Source: Bacteroidia bacterium (lineage in GTDB: Bacteria; Bacteroidota; Bacteroidia; NS11-12g; UBA955). From it: a stretch of DNA of 5,078 nucleotides. Within the stretch, counting starts at the first letter, position 1, and each line of letters begins with the position of its first letter. The notes beneath the pieces are model-generated. The model was not told the origin of the DNA. It ran no database searches and worked only from the letters and a program-made list of their open reading frames with translations. The stretch lies in the NCBI GenBank assembly GCA_023258655.1, contig JALQWO010000037.1, positions 1-5,078 of the forward strand, read 5' to 3'. Positions 1 through 5,078 of this stretch are shown in pieces. The position numbers were made by a program, and so were the translations under genes.

Positions 1-3000
1 CGGTTTGATCGATGATCACATACCCTCTCAATGCAGAAGGAATGTCTAAGTACAACTGGTCACTACTGGGGTTTGGATATAATCGCCAATCGCCCTGAGA
101 CTTGGTTTGTACATTCAAGCCGCCGCTGCTTCTCACCATCTGAAACTGCCAGAATCCCAAACCGTAATTGATGATGGCGGTTAATCGGGTTGCGGTCAAT
201 GCGATTTGGTATGAGCGTGTATTTGGCACGGTGCTGCCACTGCCCAATTCGCCAGTATTGGTTGCCTTTGGCAGTCCCAAAAACAAGCCTTTGCCATCTA
301 GGATCAATTGGCCGTTCAAGCTGTCAATCGACCATGTACCCACCAAACTTCCGTCATGGGGTGCTATGGGAGAGCCACATCCTTCCTTCCCCGCGTTTTG
401 CCACCCTTCCAACCAGGTGTTGTTGCCCATGATGTTGCGGAAACTGCCGTCTTTGTTGATTTGGTAAATATCGTCGAACAAGCATGAGCGGGTAGTTACA
501 TCTGCGGTACTTTTGCTCCACCAGGTTAAGTTGGCTACGGTAGGACCAACAGCCAGCGATTTTGCTACGGGTTCTATCACCCAGTTCCCAGTCAGAGAGA
601 GTGCTGAAAAAGCAATGCTTGAACTTGTGGTCATGTTGCCACTGTTGTCCGTGGCTTGCGCTTGCGCAGTGTAATTTCCGATTCCCACACGCATCCTGTA
701 TTCGTAAGGTGCGGCAGTGTCAGTAGACACGGGATCGCCATTGATCATGAATTTGACATGCTTGATGCTACCGTCCAAATCTTCGGCAGAGGCCTGAATG
801 ATTACCCACTGATTTTCGATGAGGGTAGTCCCGGAAATGGGGTTGTTGATGGTGATTTCAGGCGCAATGTTACCGCCGTCCTGAACAAAAATGAAGGCCT
901 CGTTATAATCGCTGTTTACGCTATCGCTCACAGTCAACCGTACTTTGTAAACCCCCTTTTGAACATGTTTGAAGGTGGGCTTGGATGAGGTTGCATTGAT
1001 GATGACGAGCTTGGATGGACCGTAAATCTGTGTCCATTGGTACTTCAAATACCCCAAAGAACCTGCTGTGCTGTTGCTTCCATCACACTGGGCACTATCA
1101 GCGGTACTTGGGTACGAAACATTGCCTCCGGCTTTGGCAATGGGTAGTGATTTGGGCAGCGGTGAGATTCTTGTGAACTGTGCCTTTCCGATATTCATGC
1201 CGCCGTCTTCAAAGCTGAATTTAAGCATACGTCTTCCTTGCAACATCGGTAGGTTTTTGATAGTCACTGCACCGAAAGTCTCCCATTTGCCTGTGCTGGG
1301 AAAAGTGACATTGCTTACCAGCAATTTGTCGTCCAGCCACATAGAGAATTTTCCGCCACTACCCGCATTGCCGTTTGCGTATCGTAAAGAACAATCGTAC
1401 AAGCCGTCTTGTTGCACATTAACGGTGTATTCGGTCCATTCGCCCGCATCAATCCACGTCAAAATGGCCCCCTCTTGTGCGTCGTTGCTCACATCTGCTG
1501 CTTCAATCGTTCTGAAATTTCCGAGGTTGGTGGGACTGAAATCGATGTAAGCAATTCCTTGTCCAGAACCACCTTCGAATTGATCAAACAAACCACTTTG
1601 TATGTTGCCAGGAATTGAGGCAGCGGCCTTGTTGTAGGGGATTTGCTCACCAACAACGAGGGTAAATAAATTGCTATTTGCTCTGACATCGCCCTTGAAA
1701 ATTCTGGCGTAAAAAGTATACTTGCCAGCATCCAAAGCACTGGTTTCCAGGTTCCATGGTTGGCTGTTCAGGGTTTTGATTCGCTTCGAACCCATCATCC
1801 AGTGTATGGAGTCGGGTTGAACGCTAAGTGTATCAAAATAGATGTTCGCGATGCTGCCTTTGTACAATTGGGTAAAGTCGCTGCTGATATGGGCCTTGAT
1901 ATCGCTGTCTAGGCTGGTCTTCAATTTGTGCGGTGGTACTGTGAATACGTATCCGTCAGAATAGGTGACTTTCAGTGTGTCGATGCCATAGTTTTTGGTT
2001 GCATAAACGGTCTTATTTCCTTTGGTGAAAGCCACTGCGAGCGGATGATTGGCGGTGATACTTGGGTTAATTCTGCCGAGTGCGTTGAGTGAGTGCAGCC
2101 AATGGTAGGTTTGTGCATCCGAAATGCCAAATTTGAGGTTGCGGTTGGGGTAACTATTGTACAATTCGATGGCCTTCGTTGGGTTTGTAAAGGCCAGAAA
2201 CTCCCAATACACATCGTGCCATAGGTTGTCGTTGGCTTGGTTGGTCAAAATGCCTGTATTTTTCGCCATCTCCTTCCACAAACGGGTGGCATAGGCGGTG
2301 TCGTGCGCCAAATAAAATGATCCGCCGTGAATGGGATACAATTCAATGCCGTAAGAGGCTGCGATGTCGTTCGTCCAAAAGGTACCATTGTCGTAGGAGT
2401 TGCCCCAAACCCGCGAAACGAGCGCGTACTGCTGTGTTTTTGCAAAATTGCGCTGCTTGATATCAAACCAATACTCTTCGATGGCCGACTGTTCGGTACA
2501 ATATAAATAGATGCCAAGGTCGCGGATGGACTTGTTTTGGGTGATATCGCCCCAGTGAATAAGCGATGAGTTAAACTGCATGCTCTCAGAGGTGGATTCT
2601 TGGTCGTTTCCTTGCGGGAAGGTGGCAAATCCGTTGGCCCAACAATGACCTGTGTAGGGGTTGAAGTTTCGTAAATGCGGGAACAGTTCGTCTTTGCGAT
2701 TGGTGGAAGCTGCATCGCGAACCAATAAATTCATCATGTCGCCATAAGATTTGGCCCAACCGGGTTCAAATTCTTCCAAAAACGCGGCTGCATGAATGAA
2801 ATAGCCCCAATGGAAATGGTGGTCGTTGATGTTGTTGTCCTGTCCGTGACCTGCTGGATAGCCTAGCATGGCCGACCATGTTTTGTTGTAGTGGAAAAGG
2901 AATGCGACTTCGCCTGGATTGTGGGTGAGCCAATTTTCTAGTCTTGACTTGATGGTTTTGTGGATGCGCATCACCGAAGCTTCTTCTCCCATTTCATGGG

Positions 3001-4156
3001 CGATGCGTGCGGTTTGAATCAAGCGATTCATTACCTGTCCTTCGTTGTAAGAGTCTGTCCATGTTGCCAATCCCTCGTATTCCAGTGCGTTGATTTTTTG
3101 TTGCAGTTTGGCCGGATCGAAACCATCGCTCAAAAAATCTACATAGGGCAGGGTGGGAAGGATTCCTTTGAAGGTCTGAGAAACGCCGAAATTCTTGCGG
3201 GCAATCATTTTGAGTGTGCCTCGGATGCTGCTGTAATTGTAGGAGAGGAAGTCGCTCGCGGCGAGGGTGCTGCGGGACCAATGATGGGGCAATAATCCAA
3301 CCAACGGAAGGGAGTCGGTGCCCTCGTGTACTTTGGTTTGAATGGTAAAATCGGTGGTTACGGTGCTGTTTTTTTCGTTGTATTGAAAATTTGCCTGGGT
3401 ACTGATTGGTTCTACATAAGCATATCGCTGAAAGGAATCGGCGAGTGCGCTGAGTTGGGTGCTGTTTTGGGGCAGCATCAGCATCGACCAATGATTTTTG
3501 CCGTTGAGTTTGGAGGTGTAGGTGTTCCCGTTTTTTGTCCAACTGCTTCCTTTCGGACCGTAAACCACAAAATCGGCGCCGTTGTAGGCATTTTCGATGA
3601 TGATTTTCTCGTTGGCGATGGTGGCTGTGCCGCTGTTGATTTTGATGGAGGCTTCGTCGGCACTATCTTTTTGGTAGTAGAGGAAGGGCATGCCCATGCC
3701 AACTGTGGTTTGGAATCGATGTCCGCCACTTTTCCATTCAATGGTTATGAGCCAATCGCTGTAGTGCGAGATATAGGGGGCGCTGTGATTGAGGGATGTG
3801 ACTCCGGTGGTTATGGGTTCGATGTCGGAAATCACGCCCCAGGGAATGTAGGATGTCACCAAGCCGGCATTCACCGTTTTCAGGGTGAGTGGGTAATTGA
3901 ATAGGTTGTCGCAATGGGCATTTTTGACTTTGGCCGACCACCAATCATTGGTTGGGACGGGTTTGCTTTTCAGAGAGTCGATGAGGTAGGGGGTGCCGGA
4001 TGGATATCCGTTTCTACCGGCGACATCCGTGCCTGGGAAGGTATTGGTGTAGCTTCCGCTGCCCACTTTGATGGTTTGCGCATGGATGTTTTGGCGGAAA
4101 AATACTCCAAGTAATAGCACCCAGAGGGCTGAGGAAAGGGAGAGGTAGGTTTTCAA
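1..4156 (-). CDS. Secreted multi-domain GH81 endo-beta-1,3-glucanase with T9SS sorting domain (3' end beyond the window)
   Basis: This gene encodes a predicted extracellular enzyme that cleaves internal beta-1,3-glucosidic bonds (laminarin, callose or cell-wall glucan). The frame is open from 4156 to the left edge (1385 full codons). Residues 1-26 form a signal peptide: Lys2, a hydrophobic core around 10-20, and probable cleavage after HA26. Residues about 60-700 are the GH81 domain. It shows PTNDWWS (68-74), DHHFHWG (445-451; Asp445 is the likely acid) and GHCWANG (503-509), followed by QESTSES with Glu520 and Glu524 at the base position. Next come a beta/Ig-like segment (704-757), a second Ig-like domain (760-845), a CBM6-like module (848-998, with IPGNIQ and AGEWTEYTV), a PKD-like domain (1003-1092), a Big_7-like Ig domain (1096-1185), an unnamed Bacteroidota module (1190-1342), and a T9SS type A signal from 1357 (LYPNP), cut by the edge. 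About 45 residues are probably missing. The start is TTG at 4156: an in-frame TAA lies at 4208-4210 and the first in-frame ATG is codon 154, inside the catalytic domain. Family assignment rests on motifs read by eye. Confidence 0.93.
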   Translation of the reverse strand, partial: MKTYLSLSSALWVLLLGVFFRQNIHAQTIKVGSGSYTNTFPGTDVAGRNGYPSGTPYLIDSLKSKPVPTNDWWSAKVKNAHCDNLFNYPLTLKTVNAGLVTSYIPWGVISDIEPITTGVTSLNHSAPYISHYSDWLITIEWKSGGHRFQTTVGMGMPFLYYQKDSADEASIKINSGTATIANEKIIIENAYNGADFVVYGPKGSSWTKNGNTYTSKLNGKNHWSMLMLPQNSTQLSALADSFQRYAYVEPISTQANFQYNEKNSTVTTDFTIQTKVHEGTDSLPLVGLLPHHWSRSTLAASDFLSYNYSSIRGTLKMIARKNFGVSQTFKGILPTLPYVDFLSDGFDPAKLQQKINALEYEGLATWTDSYNEGQVMNRLIQTARIAHEMGEEASVMRIHKTIKSRLENWLTHNPGEVAFLFHYNKTWSAMLGYPAGHGQDNNINDHHFHWGYFIHAAAFLEEFEPGWAKSYGDMMNLLVRDAASTNRKDELFPHLRNFNPYTGHCWANGFATFPQGNDQESTSESMQFNSSLIHWGDITQNKSIRDLGIYLYCTEQSAIEEYWFDIKQRNFAKTQQYALVSRVWGNSYDNGTFWTNDIAASYGIELYPIHGGSFYLAHDTAYATRLWKEMAKNTGILTNQANDNLWHDVYWEFLAFTNPTKAIELYNSYPNRNLKFGISDAQTYHWLHSLNALGRINPSITANHPLAVAFTKGNKTVYATKNYGIDTLKVTYSDGYVFTVPPHKLKTSLDSDIKAHISSDFTQLYKGSIANIYFDTLSVQPDSIHWMMGSKRIKTLNSQPWNLETSALDAGKYTFYARIFKGDVRANSNLFTLVVGEQIPYNKAAASIPGNIQSGLFDQFEGGSGQGIAYIDFSPTNLGNFRTIEAADVSNDAQEGAILTWIDAGEWTEYTVNVQQDGLYDCSLRYANGNAGSGGKFSMWLDDKLLVSNVTFPSTGKWETFGAVTIKNLPMLQGRRMLKFSFEDGGMNIGKAQFTRISPLPKSLPIAKAGGNVSYPSTADSAQCDGSNSTAGSLGYLKYQWTQIYGPSKLVIINATSSKPTFKHVQKGVYKVRLTVSDSVNSDYNEAFIFVQDGGNIAPEITINNPISGTTLIENQWVIIQASAEDLDGSIKHVKFMINGDPVSTDTAAPYEYRMRVGIGNYTAQAQATDNSGNMTTSSSIAFSALSLTGNWVIEPVAKSLAVGPTVANLTWWSKSTADVTTRSCLFDDIYQINKDGSFRNIMGNNTWLEGWQNAGKEGCGSPIAPHDGSLVGTWSIDSLNGQLILDGKGLFLGLPKATNTGELGSGSTVPNTRSYQIALTATRLTAIINYGLGFWQFQMVRSSGGLNVQTKSQGDWRLYPNPSSDQLYLDIPSALRGYVIIDQT

Positions 4157-4160
4157 ACGG

Positions 4161-4182
4161 TTTTCTGCCTTAGGGCAGAAAA
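4161..4182. promoter_or_regulatory. Perfect 9-bp inverted repeat between the -7 box and the glucanase start codon
   Basis: TTTTCTGCC (4161-4169) and GGCAGAAAA (4174-4182) are perfectly complementary around a 4-base loop. The repeat abuts the -7 box at 4183 and ends four bases before the start codon. If transcription starts about seven bases below the -7 box, it begins inside the upstream arm, so the full RNA hairpin could not form. The repeat is then better read as a DNA operator over the start site. With an upstream start site it would be a hairpin blocking translation initiation. Confidence 0.45.
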
Positions 4183-4213
4183 CGAAGATAGGACAATATT
4201 GTAATTTTTACAA
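4183..4213 (-). promoter_or_regulatory. Bacteroidota-type promoter of the GH81 gene
   Basis: On the minus strand TATCTTCG (4190-4183) matches the Bacteroidota -7 consensus TAnnTTTG with one mismatch. A TTG (4213-4211) lies 20 bases upstream as the -33 element, within the usual spacing. Transcription would begin near 4176-4178, giving a leader of about 20 bases before the TTG start codon. No Shine-Dalgarno sequence is evident, which is normal for this phylum. The -33 element sits inside one of two palindromes and the spacer holds the other, so a bound regulator would affect polymerase directly. Confidence 0.6.
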
Positions 4214-4219
4214 TATTGT
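4193..4219. promoter_or_regulatory. Twin palindromic operator, ACAATATTGT twice
   Basis: Two identical perfect 10-bp palindromes, ACAATATTGT, occupy 4193-4202 and 4210-4219. They are separated by a 7-base A/T spacer, so their centres are 17 bases apart. The right copy overlaps the -33 element of the glucanase promoter and the left copy ends two bases upstream of its -7 box. Identity of both copies and their placement fit two dimer sites of a repressor, or of an activator acting at the core promoter. The regulator is not in the window and I cannot name its family. Confidence 0.5.
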
Positions 4220-4295
4220 TAGGTCGTCTTGTTTGTGAAAAACGCTGGCGATAAATCTACTTCGATTCCGGAAAAAAGGGGTAAAAACAGGGTTT

Positions 4296-4313
4296 GTTGC
4301 AGAGAGGAAGGGA
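4296..4313 (-). repeat. 18-bp direct repeat, copy A (tRNA-Ser 3' end outside the tRNA gene)
   Basis: This 18-base stretch is identical to 4457-4474, the 3' acceptor end and start of the T-arm of the tRNA-Ser gene plus four flanking bases. The copies are offset by 161 bases in the same orientation. It may be part of a degraded tRNA copy or an attachment-site-like duplication. Confidence 0.8.
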
Positions 4314-4387
4314 GTACTCGCTGCGCTCGTGATCCCGGGGGTGGTACTAATCCAAAGCCCGCTCCTTCGTCGCACGGTTCATTTTCT
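4300..4387 (-). pseudogene. Possible degraded tRNA-Ser relic
   Basis: Two blocks of the neighbouring tRNA-Ser recur here in the right order and at nearly the right distance. The 3' acceptor end is at 4296-4313. GCTCCTTCG, from the D-arm side, is at 4361-4369, against 4521-4529 in the real gene, so the offsets are 161 and 160 bases. Bases between and beyond the blocks do not match: there is no T-loop, no anticodon arm and no 5' acceptor strand, so it cannot make a tRNA. Chance similarity of the second block to the short GCGA-type motifs nearby is a real alternative. The rest of the gene-free stretch, 4220-4295, shows nothing I can identify. Confidence 0.35.
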
Positions 4388-4407
4388 GTTTCACTCGCTT
4401 GTTCGCT
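4315..4407. repeat. Cluster of three GCGA/TCGC short motifs
   Basis: Three related short stretches lie within 93 bases: ACTCGCTGCGCTCGTG (4316-4331), CGCTCCTTCGTCGCAC (4360-4375) and CACTCGCTTGTTCGCT (4392-4407). They share TCGC/GCTC-type cores around a 3-4 base centre. Such motifs occur in bacterial intergenic DNA as small REP-like units. The copies are diverged and I see no long shared stem, so this is only a suggestion of a repeat family between the tRNA terminator and the glucanase promoter. Confidence 0.3.
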
Positions 4408-4430
4408 GCCCGCAAACAGATTCGTTCAAC

Positions 4431-4454
4431 AAAAAATGCCCCGGCTGGGGCATT
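4431..4454 (-). terminator. Rho-independent terminator of tRNA-Ser
   Basis: On the minus strand an 8-bp perfect stem (AATGCCCC / GGGGCATT, plus-strand arms 4435-4442 and 4447-4454) with a 4-base loop runs directly into a run of six T (4436-4431). It starts seven bases after the mature 3' end of the tRNA, so the tRNA is probably transcribed alone. Confidence 0.85.
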
Positions 4455-4456
4455 GG

Positions 4457-4474
4457 GTTGCAGAGAGGAAGGGA
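4457..4474 (-). repeat. 18-bp direct repeat, copy B (inside the tRNA-Ser 3' end)
   Basis: Partner of the copy at 4296-4313. It covers the discriminator base, the 3' acceptor strand and the first T-arm bases of the functional tRNA, plus four bases downstream. Confidence 0.8.
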
Positions 4475-4548
4475 TTCGAACCCTCGATACGCTTTTGGCG
4501 TATACACACTTTCCAGGCGTGCTCCTTCGACCACTCGGACACCTCTCT
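4461..4548 (-). tRNA. tRNA-Ser(GGA)
   Basis: This 88-base gene encodes the serine tRNA that reads UCC and UCU codons. The 7-bp acceptor stem AGAGAGG / CCTCTCT is fully paired (plus-strand 4542-4548 and 4462-4468) with G73 as discriminator. The anticodon loop CTGGAAA (plus-strand 4510-4516) gives anticodon GGA at 4514-4512. A long variable arm with stem ATACGC / GCGTAT is the hallmark of a class II tRNA such as serine. The T-arm contains GGTTCGAATCC. The 3' CCA is not encoded: the bases after G73 read CAAC. A promoter lies directly upstream and a terminator directly downstream, so it is a single-gene unit. Confidence 0.97.
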
Positions 4549-4557
4549 AAGGAGGTG

Positions 4558-4592
4558 CAAAGATAGTTAATGCTGGATGAAATTACCCCAAA
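4558..4592 (-). promoter_or_regulatory. Promoter of tRNA-Ser
   Basis: TATCTTTG (minus strand 4565-4558) is a perfect match to the Bacteroidota -7 consensus TAnnTTTG. TTTG (4592-4589) lies 23 bases upstream as the -33 element, at the long end of normal spacing. Transcription would start near 4551-4553, only a few bases before the tRNA 5' end at 4548. Confidence 0.75.
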
Positions 4593-4672
4593 GGAATCCA
4601 AATTCCTCCGACAAAGATGTAACCGGAAATTTCCATTACTTCTGTTCCGTTGAGCAAAGTAGTGTTTAACAT
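4583..4672 (-). CDS. Doubtful 29-codon ORF, possibly a gene remnant
   Basis: An ATG at 4672 opens 29 codons ending with TAA at 4583. The translation has a hydrophobic end (GYIFVGGIWIPLG). The same frame is open further upstream, to a TAA about 23 codons before the ATG, so this could be the tail of a decayed gene. No ribosome site or promoter is visible, and the last codons overlap the -33 element of the tRNA promoter. A 27-codon ORF on the other strand (4570-4653) shows that such lengths arise here by chance. I recognise no family. Confidence 0.12.
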   Translation of the reverse strand: MLNTTLLNGTEVMEISGYIFVGGIWIPLG

Positions 4673-4712
4673 AGGCTGTGCGTTGGGTTTGTGTGCAAAT
4701 TGGGAATGGTGT

Positions 4713-4745
4713 GTTATCCAATGATAACCATATGGTTACATTAAC
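4713..4745. promoter_or_regulatory. Interlocking GTTA/TAAC dyads
   Basis: Three overlapping inverted repeats fall in 33 bases: GTTATC-N4-GATAAC (4713-4728), the perfect 14-bp palindrome TAACCATATGGTTA (4725-4738) and GTTA-N3-TAAC (4735-4745). Together they give alternating GTTA and TAAC half-sites at 4713, 4725, 4735 and 4742. The block sits between the terminator of the right-hand gene and the tRNA promoter. It could be a multi-site operator or a foldable intergenic element. No clear promoter box lies beside it. Confidence 0.35.
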
Positions 4746-4776
4746 AAAAACGCCCATGAATTTGTTCATGGGCGTT
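4746..4776 (-). terminator. Rho-independent terminator of the right-hand gene
   Basis: AACGCCCATGAA (4749-4760) and TTCATGGGCGTT (4765-4776) form a perfect 12-bp stem with a 4-base loop. Read on the minus strand the stem runs into TTTTTG (4750-4745), and it begins 22 bases after the stop codon of the gene at 4799. On the plus strand a weaker T-run follows (4782-4786), so it may also stop transcription coming from the left. Confidence 0.85.
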
Positions 4777-4798
4777 CAAACTTTTTATTGAAATGCCA

Positions 4799-5078
4799 CT
4801 ATCGGCGATAGTGAAATCTTGATCGATGTCCACAATGATGATGAGGATAATGGTGAGGATAATGGCGGGGATGACGCCGTATTGTTGGGCTGTTTTGACT
4901 CCAACAGGGTCTATTGCTGTATCCGATTTGGATCCCTACACGCATGTTTGGTTGAGGGTGTTGTTGGGTTGTGTAGGTGCCCCTACGGCGACGATCCCGG
5001 CGGTCTTCCCGGCGGTCTCTTTTGTCTTCATTTCTGTCGCGAACATCTTCTCTCCGATCCCTACGATCTTCGATTCTA
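4799..5078 (-). CDS. C-terminal 92 residues of an Arg/Asp/Glu-repeat, His-rich basic protein (5' end beyond the window)
   Basis: The minus-strand frame is open from the right edge to a TAG at 4799-4801. The visible part starts with a low-complexity run of about 32 residues built on DRR/RRED units (RIEDRRDRREDVRDR and similar). A Thr/Gln/Pro linker follows, then MRVGIQIGYSN, and a tail rich in His, Tyr, Pro and Arg (HYPHHYPHHHCGHR) ending in RR. Comparable DRRE-repeat proteins, often with a signal peptide, are common in Bacteroidota and have no assigned role as far as I know. The His cluster could bind metal and the charged stretch is probably helical or disordered; both are inferences. The frame is chosen because the repeat is regular and a strong minus-strand terminator lies just after its stop. 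Start, length and signal peptide cannot be seen. An internal ATG would give only 48 residues and is not favoured as the start. Confidence 0.65.
   Translation of the reverse strand, partial: RIEDRRDRREDVRDRNEDKRDRREDRRDRRRRGTYTTQQHPQPNMRVGIQIGYSNRPCWSQNSPTIRRHPRHYPHHYPHHHCGHRSRFHYRR

Noticed and set aside
2994..3542. 182-codon minus-strand ORF, and the minus-strand ORFs at 1489-1740, 1972-2214, 2245-2715, 3478-3741 and 3738-3944
   Set aside because: They are alternative frames of the same strand as the GH81 gene. Their compositions (Ser/Thr/Pro or Gln/Arg/His rich) are typical out-of-frame shadows.
3326..3904. 192-codon plus-strand ORF, and other long plus-strand ORFs between 168 and 4114
   Set aside because: All are antisense to the continuous GH81 frame, which shows family motifs from end to end. 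Their translations are low-complexity and match nothing I know.
4229..4570. Plus-strand ORFs of 113 and 73 codons covering the tRNA region
   Set aside because: They run through the complement of tRNA-Ser. Their ends (AERKGFEPSIRFW and GRDSNPRYAFGVYTLS) are well-known spurious translations of tRNA-Ser genes.
4570..4653. 27-codon plus-strand ORF
   Set aside because: Too short, with no ribosome site or promoter, and antisense to an equally short ORF. Length is within chance.
4347..4769. 140-codon minus-strand ORF
   Set aside because: It crosses two terminators, the tRNA promoter and the entire tRNA-Ser, so it cannot be a real gene.
4801..5078. Plus-strand frame open across the right edge region
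   Set aside because: No start codon in frame, a strong hairpin just before it, and its Asp/Gly-rich translation is the mirror of the Arg-rich repeat on the other strand.
1..5078. CRISPR array, insertion sequence, riboswitch, or susC/susD pair
   Set aside because: I looked for regularly spaced repeats, transposase motifs with terminal inverted repeats, long structured leaders and TonB/SusD-like coding. None is present in the window.

Overview
This window looks like chromosomal DNA of a member of the phylum Bacteroidota. Four things point there: a type IX secretion system (T9SS) type A sorting sequence at the end of a secreted glycanase, promoter boxes of the TAnnTTTG type, a minus-strand tRNA gene preceded directly by a perfect TATCTTTG box, and a second gene with an Arg/Asp/Glu repeat of a kind common in this phylum. 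I cannot place it below phylum level. All convincing genes lie on the minus strand, so the window reads from right to left.

Right edge (4799-5078): the 3' end of a gene for a small basic protein with an acidic/basic repeat and a histidine-rich tail. A strong hairpin terminator (4746-4776) follows it. The next stretch, 4777-4549 reading leftward, holds this terminator, a cluster of interlocking GTTA/TAAC dyads, a doubtful 29-codon ORF and the promoter of the next gene.

Middle (4431-4592): tRNA-Ser(GGA) with its own promoter and a rho-independent terminator. Left of the terminator is a gene-free stretch (4157-4430) that carries a second copy of the tRNA 3' end, possibly a degraded tRNA-Ser relic, and a few GCGA-type short motifs. 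At its left end is a well-defined promoter with two identical 10-bp palindromes.

Left (1-4156): one long open frame, 1385 codons inside the window and running off the left edge, encoding a secreted multi-domain endo-beta-1,3-glucanase. It has a signal peptide, a GH81 catalytic domain, Ig-like modules, a CBM6-like carbohydrate-binding module, a PKD-like and a further Ig-like domain, an unnamed module common in Bacteroidota glycanases, and the start of the T9SS type A sorting domain. The paired palindromes on its promoter suggest it is transcribed under control, as expected for an enzyme that degrades laminarin or other beta-1,3-glucans.

The three genes appear to be separate transcription units and not one system. 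I did not find a convincing new multi-gene system. The items most worth a second look are the twin operator, the tRNA 3'-end duplication, the unnamed C-terminal module, and the repeat/His-rich protein at the right edge.
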